The position numbers and the translations under genes are program-made. Positions 7,473 through 13,287 of a DNA stretch of 25,731 nt are shown here, piece by piece. How positions within the stretch are numbered: the stretch's first letter is position 1; each line of letters starts with the position of its first letter. Below the pieces are notes generated by a model, which did no database searches, was not told the origin of the DNA, and worked only from the letters and a program-made list of their open reading frames with translations. This DNA comes from Candidatus Neomicrothrix sp. UBA672. GTDB taxonomy: Bacteria > Actinomycetota > Acidimicrobiia > Acidimicrobiales > MedAcidi-G1. The stretch lies in contig DBNM01000070.1 of the NCBI GenBank assembly GCA_002299135.1, positions 1 to 25,731 on the forward strand. Direction: 5' to 3'.

Positions 7473-8597
7473 ATGAATAAACGTTTTACTAGAGGGGTGG
7501 TTGCGCTGGTAGCAGCGGTATCACTTCTTGCTACAGCATGTGGCTCGGATGAAGCTGCTGTGGGTTCGGGTGATTGTGACTCAGTAGACTCAGTCAGCCT
7601 TCAACTCCAGTGGGTCACACAAGCTCAATTTGCTGGTTATTTCGCTGCAGTCGATAGAGGCATATACAACGACTACTGCTTGGACGTAACAATTCTTGAA
7701 GGTGGCGTAGATATTGTGCCACAACAACAGTTGGCTTCTGGAGCAGTTGATTTTGCTATTTCGTGGGTGCCAAAGGCTCTTGTCTCACGTGAACAAGGAG
7801 CAGACATTGTTAATGTCGCTCAAGTGTTCCAGAGATCAGGAACACTTCAAGTTTCTTGGGCTGATGCCGGTATTGGAACAGATCCAGGAAATCTAAGAGG
7901 TAAAAAAGTAGGTAACTGGGGTTGGGGCAATGAATTCGAACTTGTCGCAGGCCTTAGGGACGCTGGTGTAGAAGATGGATCTTACGAAATGGTAGGTCAG
8001 AGTTTCGACATGATGGCTCTTTTGAATAGAGAAATCGATGCAGCTCAAGCCATGATTTACAACGAGTATGCTCAAGTTCTCGAAGCTAAGAATCCAGCAA
8101 CTGGTCGTCTTTATGAAGCATCAGACCTTGCAGTGATTGATTGGAATGATGTTGGAACAGCAATGCTCCAAGATGCAATCTGGGCTAGCGGTGAACGCCT
8201 AGCGTCAGATCCAGCTTATGGGGATATAACAACTCGATTTGTAGCTGGATCTCTTGAAGGTTGGGCACATTGTCGTGACAACGCTGATGATTGTGTAGGT
8301 GCAGTGCTAGACAACGGTTCAGCATTAGGAACATCTCATCAGGCATGGCAGATGAACGAGATTAATAATTTGATCTGGCCATCTCCAGACGGTGCAGGAA
8401 TGATTAATTCTGACGCTTGGTCTCAGACGGTAGATGTGGCAACATCTTCTGGTGACCTTGAAGCGGCTCCTGATTCAGGTGCTTATACAAATGAGTACGT
8501 TGAGGCTGCTTTAGACATATTGAAAGGTAAGGGTGTTCAAACCTTTGGAAGCGGTTGGCAACCAAAGAGCATCACTCTTAACGAGGGCGGCGAATAA
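7473..8597 (+). CDS. ABC substrate-binding lipoprotein, NMT1/THI5-like
   Basis: A 374-aa exported binding protein. The N-terminus MNKRFTRG plus a hydrophobic stretch ends in the lipobox LLATAC with the lipid-modified cysteine at residue 23, so the mature protein is anchored outside the membrane. The mature part begins with the NMT1/THI5-like signature LQLQWVTQAQFAGYFAAVDR and continues GLDVTILEGG-like (here CLDVTILEGG), typical of pyrimidine-precursor (ThiY-like) and related binding proteins. The ribosome binding region at 7450-7466 is an unusually long purine run (GGGAGGGGGAGG), consistent with high expression relative to the membrane subunits. Given the dihydropyrimidinase cluster the ligand is plausibly a pyrimidine, a dihydropyrimidine or a hydantoin. 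A strong terminator follows 20 nt after the stop. Confidence 0.92.
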   Translation: MNKRFTRGVVALVAAVSLLATACGSDEAAVGSGDCDSVDSVSLQLQWVTQAQFAGYFAAVDRGIYNDYCLDVTILEGGVDIVPQQQLASGAVDFAISWVPKALVSREQGADIVNVAQVFQRSGTLQVSWADAGIGTDPGNLRGKKVGNWGWGNEFELVAGLRDAGVEDGSYEMVGQSFDMMALLNREIDAAQAMIYNEYAQVLEAKNPATGRLYEASDLAVIDWNDVGTAMLQDAIWASGERLASDPAYGDITTRFVAGSLEGWAHCRDNADDCVGAVLDNGSALGTSHQAWQMNEINNLIWPSPDGAGMINSDAWSQTVDVATSSGDLEAAPDSGAYTNEYVEAALDILKGKGVQTFGSGWQPKSITLNEGGE

Positions 8598-8617
8598 GTT
8601 AATTACGTAATAAAGTT

Positions 8618-8649
8618 AAACAGCCCGGCCTGCATAGGCCGGGCTGTTT
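8618..8649. terminator. Strong, probably bidirectional intrinsic terminator
   Basis: A perfect 13-bp inverted repeat, AAACAGCCCGGCC / GGCCGGGCTGTTT, with loop TGCATA (its outer T-A can pair too). It lies between the convergent ends of the ABC operon (stop at 8597) and the HAD phosphatase gene (stop at 8666). The + strand ends in TTT; the minus strand continues TTTAACTTTATT, a better U-rich tail, so it can serve both directions. It is by far the strongest hairpin seen in the window. Confidence 0.9.
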
Positions 8650-8665
8650 CGCGTTTCCCAAAATC

Positions 8666-9475
8666 TTATTGAAAAACACTTTCAAGTGTTACAGCGACGC
8701 CATCTTCGTCGTTAGAAGGAGCTACAAAATCAGATGCCTCTTTAACTGAAGGTTCAGCATTTGACATTGCGTAGCCACAACCGGCCCATTTAAGCATTTC
8801 AATGTCATTTTGTTCATCACCGAAAGCCCAAGTTTTTTCTGAATCAATTTTTAGTTGCATGGTCAGTTTTTCAAGTGCAGTTGCTTTACTGATCCCAATT
8901 GTTCCAAATTCAAAAAAGTCTAAACCTGAACTAGAAATTTCTACCTCATTTCCAACTACTTCACTGATCAGATTACCGAGAGCGGAAAGTTCAAAATCAT
9001 CATGCCAGGTAAGAATTTTCCTAATCGGTCTAGGGTCAAGATTTAAGACATCATCGATTGGGTCACCGAGCGGGACGCCGGATGGTAAACGTTCAGCCAA
9101 GCCAGATTGGGCTTTAACTCCACGTTTAAATTCATATGCAAAAGCGATACCGGGTATCTTTGAGCGGAGACTTCTTACAAGTCTTTCAGGTAGTTCAAAA
9201 GGAAGATATATATCTTCGAGTATCTCTTCACTTGGTAAAGCAACTGTCATTGCTCCATTAGAACACACAACAAAATCAACTTCACCCAACTTTTCTACGC
9301 AATCAAATGCAACTAACCAAGGTCTTCCAGTAGCGATAACTATTTTTGTACCTACTGACCTTACTTTTGCAATTGTTTCGCAGGTCTTTTCTGAGAGTGA
9401 GCCATCAGATCTAGCAAGCGTTCCATCTACATCGATTGCTACAAGTTGAGGTTTTTCAGATTCTCTACTGTTCAC
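8666..9475 (-). CDS. Cof-type HAD-IIB phosphatase
   Basis: A 269-aa haloacid-dehalogenase superfamily hydrolase of subclass IIB (Cof/YbiV group). HAD motif I is VAIDVDGT with nucleophile D15 and acid/base D17; motif II is VIATGR; motif IV is AFGDEQNDIEML near the C-terminus, with a cap domain between. Such enzymes dephosphorylate sugar phosphates, pyridoxal phosphate, flavin precursors and similar metabolites, and sequence does not choose among them. It starts at GTG 9475, overlapping the upstream epoxide-hydrolase-like gene by 4 nt (GTGA), so the two are translationally coupled. A long open frame on the opposite strand (8802-9449) is a shadow of this gene. Confidence 0.9.
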   Translation of the reverse strand: MNSRESEKPQLVAIDVDGTLARSDGSLSEKTCETIAKVRSVGTKIVIATGRPWLVAFDCVEKLGEVDFVVCSNGAMTVALPSEEILEDIYLPFELPERLVRSLRSKIPGIAFAYEFKRGVKAQSGLAERLPSGVPLGDPIDDVLNLDPRPIRKILTWHDDFELSALGNLISEVVGNEVEISSSGLDFFEFGTIGISKATALEKLTMQLKIDSEKTWAFGDEQNDIEMLKWAGCGYAMSNAEPSVKEASDFVAPSNDEDGVAVTLESVFQ

Positions 9476-9840
9476 TTGGGAAGTTGATCTCTGTAAGTTG
9501 CTAGGTCAAAATAATCTCGCCAAAGCGTAATTTTGCCATCAATAACTTCCCAAACCCCACAAACTGGGATCTCGATCCAACTACCACCCATTTCAAATCT
9601 GTCTAAACGTTCATTAAAAACCAAATTTCCAGTACTGGATGCACGGTGTGTAGGCCAATCAACATTTGAACAATTCTCAATCATGGGGCCCAGCATTTCC
9701 TTAACAGCATTTGATCCAAAAACTTTTCCCATAGGGACATTGTCATATTCGCAATCTTCATCAAGAAGAGCGATAGCAGCATCGATGTTCTTTTTTTCAA
9801 GAGCTGAAATAAATGCTTCTACAGTTTCTAAAGGTGTCAA
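9472..9840 (-). CDS. Limonene-1,2-epoxide-hydrolase-like protein (SnoaL/NTF2 fold)
   Basis: A 122-aa single-domain protein of the NTF2-like fold. It carries the full constellation I know from Rhodococcus limonene-1,2-epoxide hydrolase: the water-positioning Y32 and N34 (in CEYDNVP), the R78-x-D80 pair (NERLDRF), and D109 in WRDYFD (family residues Tyr53, Asn55, Arg99, Asp101, Asp132). That supports real epoxide hydrolase chemistry, not a generic SnoaL protein, acting on a small hydrophobic epoxide in the cytoplasm. It is shorter than the Rhodococcus enzyme (about 149 aa), mainly at the N-terminus. The start is a TTG at 9840, supported by AGGAGA 6 nt upstream on the minus strand. An epoxide hydrolase in a neighbourhood of P450s and SDRs fits epoxidation, hydrolysis and alcohol oxidation of a terpenoid-like substrate. 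Confidence 0.82.
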   Translation of the reverse strand: MTPLETVEAFISALEKKNIDAAIALLDEDCEYDNVPMGKVFGSNAVKEMLGPMIENCSNVDWPTHRASSTGNLVFNERLDRFEMGGSWIEIPVCGVWEVIDGKITLWRDYFDLATYRDQLPK

Positions 9841-9869
9841 TTTTTTCTCCTAGTTCTAATTTGTTAGTT

Positions 9870-10670
9870 TTAAGATGATTTTTTATCTTGATATTGCACA
9901 GTGCGGTGCGTTCTCCCACCAGAAACCAATATATTTTGTCCTGTGATCCATGAGGATGCATCTGATGATAAAAAAACTACTGCAGTAGCAATGTCGTCGG
10001 GAGTTCCTAAGCGACCAAGAGGTATTGATGCAGCAATTTCCCTTGCTTTTTCTTCGTTAACATCGACCATTTCTTGATAGGCCTCAGTTATCACTGGTCC
10101 TGGTGAAACAGCGTTAACACGTATGTTCCTATCTGCTAGTTCCAGAGCAAATGTTTCTGTCATATTTAACATTCCAGCTTTTGCAGCTGCATAAGGACCA
10201 GTAAAAGCAGATCCTCTCATGCCGGCACCTGAAGAAATATTTATAATGCAGCCCCCTTCATGCATTCGGTTAGCGGCGGCTTTTGATCCTTGAAATGCGG
10301 TAGTTAGATTTAAATCGAGTTGGCTTGAGAAGATTTCGTCAGGAGTGTCAAGAAGAGTTCGATTACGTTTTTCATCAGTGCCACCGACGTTATTTACCCA
10401 AATATCTAGACTTCCAAAAGCATCAATACAGGCGTCACCTATAGCTTCAGATCCTATTTCTCTAATATCTCCTACTATTTCAATTGCTTCGCTACCTAGA
10501 TCGCGAACCATTTGGGCGGTCTCAGCAACGTCACTTTCTCTTCTGGCATTAATTACTAGGTTTGCTCCAACATCGGCCAATGCCAAAGCGATACCACGAC
10601 CAATACCTTGTCCAGAGCCCGTAACAACCGCGGCTTTATTATCAAGTTGAAATTTTTTTAGTGTGTTCAC
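9870..10670 (-). CDS. Short-chain dehydrogenase/reductase (SDR)
   Basis: A 266-aa classical SDR oxidoreductase that would use NAD(P)H on an alcohol/ketone pair. The Rossmann motif is VTGSGQGIGRG near the N-terminus, followed by NNVGG, the catalytic serine in INISSGAG, YAAAK with the catalytic tyrosine and lysine, and the C-terminal ITGQNILVSGG. The open frame runs on to 10775 inside the divergent neighbour. I choose GTG 10670 because translation from there (MNTLKKFQLDNKAAVVTGSG) gives the family-typical N-terminus; ATG 10697 is an alternative. No ribosome binding site precedes the GTG, but TAACCT lies 7 nt upstream, compatible with a leaderless transcript. It is divergent from a second SDR with only 25 bp between starts. 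Substrate is unknown. Confidence 0.88.
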   Translation of the reverse strand: MNTLKKFQLDNKAAVVTGSGQGIGRGIALALADVGANLVINARRESDVAETAQMVRDLGSEAIEIVGDIREIGSEAIGDACIDAFGSLDIWVNNVGGTDEKRNRTLLDTPDEIFSSQLDLNLTTAFQGSKAAANRMHEGGCIINISSGAGMRGSAFTGPYAAAKAGMLNMTETFALELADRNIRVNAVSPGPVITEAYQEMVDVNEEKAREIAASIPLGRLGTPDDIATAVVFLSSDASSWITGQNILVSGGRTHRTVQYQDKKSS

Positions 10671-10677
10671 GCTAGAG

Positions 10678-10687
10678 AGGTTACGCT
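10678..10687. promoter_or_regulatory. Overlapping divergent -10 boxes for two leaderless SDR genes
   Basis: The minus-strand box TAACCT (10678-10683) lies 7 nt before GTG 10670. The plus-strand box TACGCT (10682-10687) lies 8 nt before ATG 10696. They overlap by 2 bp. The minus box has a fair -35 candidate (TTGCAT, 16 bp away); the plus -35 is poor. Assigned by pattern only. Confidence 0.35.
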
Positions 10688-10695
10688 CAAGATCC

Positions 10696-11505
10696 ATGGA
10701 TGCAACAAAGCAGAGACTAGAAAATAAAGTAAGTGTAGTAATCGGTGGCGCCACAGGTTTTGGTAGGGCAACCATTGAACTTTTTGCTCAACATGGAGCC
10801 AAAGTCATAGTGGTAGGTAGACGCGCAGAATTAGCCGAACAGGTGGGAAAAGAATTCGGTGGAAAAGGTTTTGGGTGTGATGTGGTTGAAGATGAGCAGG
10901 TAAAAAATCTTGTGAATTCAATTATGGAAGACGAAGGGAAGATTGACGTAGTAGTAAATTATGCGGGATACCAAGAATCAAAACGGATTCGTGAATTAAC
11001 ACCTGAACATGTTCGACCTATGGTTGAAGTCCAGTTGATAGCCGCTACGCAGGTAATTCAGCATTTCGGAAACTCGATGGCATCTAGTGGCGGTGGATCA
11101 ATCATTTCTACTTCGTCTCTGACTGCACACAACCCTTCTACAGGTCATCCTGTCTACGCTGCCTGTAAACGCGGACTTGAGTATTTGACTGAAATTGCAG
11201 CTTTAGACTACGGACCAGATCAAGTAAGGGTGAATTGCATCGCTGCTCATTTAATTGAAACTCCAATGACAGAAGGAATTTTTGAAAACCAACTGGTGAT
11301 TGAAGCAGCACGTCTTCAAACACCTTTGGGGAGAATGGGCAGTGTTGAAGATATAGCGAATGCAGCTCTTTTTTTAGCTTCAGAAGAATCCAGTTACATT
11401 TCCGGTCAAACCATTGTTGTAGATGGAGCTGCTTCTACACAAAAACTTCCTTCAGCTTTCGATATCGAATATTTAGCGTCAGCTCGGCCAGAATTGTTGG
11501 AATAA
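10696..11505 (+). CDS. Short-chain dehydrogenase/reductase (SDR), divergent copy
   Basis: A 269-aa classical SDR. It shows GGATGFGRA (a slight variant of TGxxxGxG), VNYAG in place of NNAG, serine in IISTSSLTA, YAACK with catalytic Tyr and Lys, and SGQTIVVDG near the C-terminus. It is a different subgroup from its divergent neighbour, so the pair is not a recent duplication. ATG 10696 is chosen over the upstream GTG 10663, because that extension would run back into the neighbour and precede the usual N-terminus (MDATKQRLENKVSVVIGG). It has no ribosome binding site and may be leaderless. It ends 4 nt from the stop of the convergent P450. Substrate is unknown; likely a hydroxyl made by one of the oxygenases. 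Confidence 0.87.
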   Translation: MDATKQRLENKVSVVIGGATGFGRATIELFAQHGAKVIVVGRRAELAEQVGKEFGGKGFGCDVVEDEQVKNLVNSIMEDEGKIDVVVNYAGYQESKRIRELTPEHVRPMVEVQLIAATQVIQHFGNSMASSGGGSIISTSSLTAHNPSTGHPVYAACKRGLEYLTEIAALDYGPDQVRVNCIAAHLIETPMTEGIFENQLVIEAARLQTPLGRMGSVEDIANAALFLASEESSYISGQTIVVDGAASTQKLPSAFDIEYLASARPELLE

Positions 11506-11509
11506 TTAC

Positions 11510-12682
11510 TTAATTCCACTTGATCTTAAGTTCTGTGAATCCTCGAAGAATAAATGGTGGAGTTGTAGGAGGGTTTTCCAAAACTTCAATGCTTGTATTT
11601 GATGTAACAATTTTCTCTAGAGCTAAACGGGCTTCCAACCGCGCCAGAGGTGCTCCGATGCAATAGTGGACACCCCATCCAAAAGCTAGATGTTGTCTAG
11701 AAAGTCTTGGATCGCGGTCAAATCTGATTGAATCAGGATCATTCCATACTTCAGGATCTCGATTTGCAGAAGCGAACATTGCTTGGAGTTTTGTTCCAGC
11801 GGGAATCATTGAATTACGAACTGGACAAGTTTCTGAATTAGTTCTAAACAAACCTTGAACTGGTGAGTCGAACCGGAGAAATTCTTCAACAGCAGGTTCA
11901 ATCAATTCTGGTTTATTCTTCAGTTCTTCAAGTAGTTCTGGCTTTAGAGAGAGTCGGTAAACCATAAGAGCAAGAAGACTTGCAGTAGTTTCATGTCCAG
12001 CAACAAGTAGTTGATGGCCTAAACGTTGAATTTCTTTTCTAGAAAGGTCTCCGTTTGAAAAAGCGATTGTCATTGTAGAAATAGCATCATCGGGAAGTTG
12101 GTCACCTTGATCCATCAACGTGAGTCTTGTTTCTACAAGATCGTCTATATAAGCCCAGAGCTCATGATTAGCTTTATCAACAAGTTCCAGATCTCCACCC
12201 CCAAGACCGGCGACTATGTCATCAGCCCATTTATGGAATCTTTCTCTATCGTTTGGATTGACACCAAGAATTTCAGCTATAGCGAGTGCAGGAAAAGGAA
12301 ATGCGAAAAGTTCCACAAAATCTCCTTCTCCGGGTTGCTCAAAAGTTTTCCATAGGTCATCACGGATTGTTTTAAGTTTTTTTTCTAGTAGACGCATTTT
12401 TGAAGGAAGGAAAACTTCTCTGAGCACCTGACGTTGACGTGCGTGGTCAGGATCGTCGGTTGACCCTAAAACGCCACCTTTTTGATAAAAAACACCGGGT
12501 CCATCAGAGTTGCCCCATATTTCCGGTGATTTTAAAATTCCAAGGACATCGTCATGTCTACTAACTACGTAAAAAGGTGGGTTAAAATTTTCTTCATGGT
12601 GGAGAGGGCACTCTTCGCGCAAAATTCGGTGGCCATCAGACGGCTCTAGATCGTTAGCTCTTTCTATATGAGAATATGCCAC
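11510..12682 (-). CDS. Cytochrome P450 (bacterial class I)
   Basis: A 390-aa soluble P450 that hydroxylates or epoxidises an organic substrate using O2 and electrons from a ferredoxin. The I-helix oxygen-activation motif is LLVAGHETTAS, the K-helix ExxR is in VEEFLRF, and the haem-binding loop is LAFGWGVHYCIGAP with the cysteine ligand at residue 341. GTG 12682 is preferred because it lies 4 nt after the stop of the upstream selenoprotein-like gene; ATG 12742 would overlap that gene by 56 bp and has no better ribosome binding site. No ferredoxin or reductase gene is seen in the window. The tight spacing to the AhpD-like gene implies a two-gene operon. The sequence recalls actinobacterial P450s of terpene/sterol/fatty-acid type, but the substrate cannot be read from it. 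Confidence 0.93.
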   Translation of the reverse strand: MAYSHIERANDLEPSDGHRILREECPLHHEENFNPPFYVVSRHDDVLGILKSPEIWGNSDGPGVFYQKGGVLGSTDDPDHARQRQVLREVFLPSKMRLLEKKLKTIRDDLWKTFEQPGEGDFVELFAFPFPALAIAEILGVNPNDRERFHKWADDIVAGLGGGDLELVDKANHELWAYIDDLVETRLTLMDQGDQLPDDAISTMTIAFSNGDLSRKEIQRLGHQLLVAGHETTASLLALMVYRLSLKPELLEELKNKPELIEPAVEEFLRFDSPVQGLFRTNSETCPVRNSMIPAGTKLQAMFASANRDPEVWNDPDSIRFDRDPRLSRQHLAFGWGVHYCIGAPLARLEARLALEKIVTSNTSIEVLENPPTTPPFILRGFTELKIKWN

Positions 12683-12686
12683 AGTT

Positions 12687-13193
12687 CTAGGTGTGTTTCT
12701 TTGGCTCTCGACTCCAATTGATGTCAAAGTCTTGTGCCACATCCAGGACTGTTAATGCTCGTCCCATTCCAACGCAAAAACCTATTGTGACTGTTAGTTC
12801 TAGAATTTCTTCTTCAGTAAAATGTTCCTTCAAGCGGATAAAAAATTCGTCATTAATAGTTTTATGATCAAGAGCAAAACACTCCGCGTATTCGATTGCT
12901 AGTTTTTCACGAATTGTAAAAGATTGATTTTCCTCATATAAGTGAACTGAATGATAGTGATCTTCATCAAATCCTTGCTCCATCGCCGATGCAGCTCTTG
13001 TGTTCAGTCATATATCGCATGCGTTAAGTTGTGCGATTCGCATCCTAGCGGCTTCACGTTCACGTACAGGCAAACCGCTTTTTTCGTAAACAGCTTTGCT
13101 TAAAGCATGCACTCCTTCTCCCATGTGAGGTGCGATCGACCAGACCCTACTCATCTCATGTCCTTCACCTTCAGGAATTTCTATACGCGCCAT
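12687..13193 (-). CDS. AhpD-like / carboxymuconolactone-decarboxylase-family selenoprotein (CxxU), UGA read as Sec
   Basis: Conventional gene calling gives two pieces (61 and 98 codons), but both lie in the same frame separated by one TGA (13008-13010) with no other disruption. Read through, they form a 168-aa protein of the AhpD/CMD family. The AhpD active-site pattern E-x11-C-x2-C is met as E47-x11-C59-x2-U62, so the TGA falls exactly on the second redox cysteine (LNACDI-U-LNTRA). The histidine usually 4 residues later is R66. The C-terminal half (REKLAIEYAECFALDHK, TEEEILELTVTIGFCVGMGRAL) is typical of the family. A hairpin of bacterial SECIS geometry follows the TGA. ATG 13193 has a strong AAAGGAGAT ribosome binding site. 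Function: a thiol/selenol peroxidase- or reductase-like redox protein, probably partner to the downstream P450. The alternative is a pseudogene or sequence error. No selA/B/C/D is visible in the window. Confidence 0.78.
12977..12995 (-). promoter_or_regulatory. Candidate bacterial SECIS hairpin
   Basis: On the minus strand GCTGCATC-GGC-GATGGAGC folds into an 8-position stem with one G-G mismatch and a 3-nt GGC loop. The loop starts 21 nt after the in-frame TGA, has G in its first two positions, and is closed by four uninterrupted pairs (CAUC/GAUG). These features match the consensus used for bacterial SECIS elements (apical loop roughly 16-37 nt after UGA, small loop beginning with G). It lies within the coding sequence, as bacterial SECIS elements do. 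Confidence 0.65.
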
Positions 13194-13287
13194 ATGGAGT
13201 ATCTCCTTTATTTATTGATAGTTTTCCATGAACTTATTAAATAGAAATAATTGAGACTAAAAATACCAGAGATAAAGGAAGTTGGAA
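13194..13287. promoter_or_regulatory. Divergent intergenic region, selenoprotein gene / PEP-utilising gene
   Basis: These 94 AT-rich bases separate two divergent genes. They hold the minus-strand ribosome binding site AAAGGAGAT (which could pair GGAG with the adjacent CTCC) and the plus-strand site AAAGGAAG at 13274-13281. Both promoters must lie here or in the gene ends, but no convincing -35/-10 pair could be assigned by eye. Confidence 0.5.

Noticed and set aside
8802..9449. A 215-codon open frame on the + strand
   Set aside because: It is antisense to the HAD phosphatase, is rich in serine/proline with no recognisable motif, has no ribosome binding site, and the minus-strand gene has all HAD motifs.
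10671..10775. N-terminal extension of the minus-strand SDR to 10775
   Set aside because: It would run through the divergent SDR's coding region and adds residues not found in classical SDRs.
12687..13010. The selenoprotein halves as two independent small genes (12687-12983 and 13008-13193)
   Set aside because: Both halves match consecutive parts of one AhpD/CMD protein, lie in the same frame, and the second has no ribosome binding site of its own; only one TGA separates them.
13008..13010. General reassignment of UGA to an amino acid in this genome
   Set aside because: Other genes here end at ordinary TGA stops (for example 2441-2443, 3953-3955, 5876-5878, 6667-6669) at the expected protein lengths, so UGA is a normal stop.
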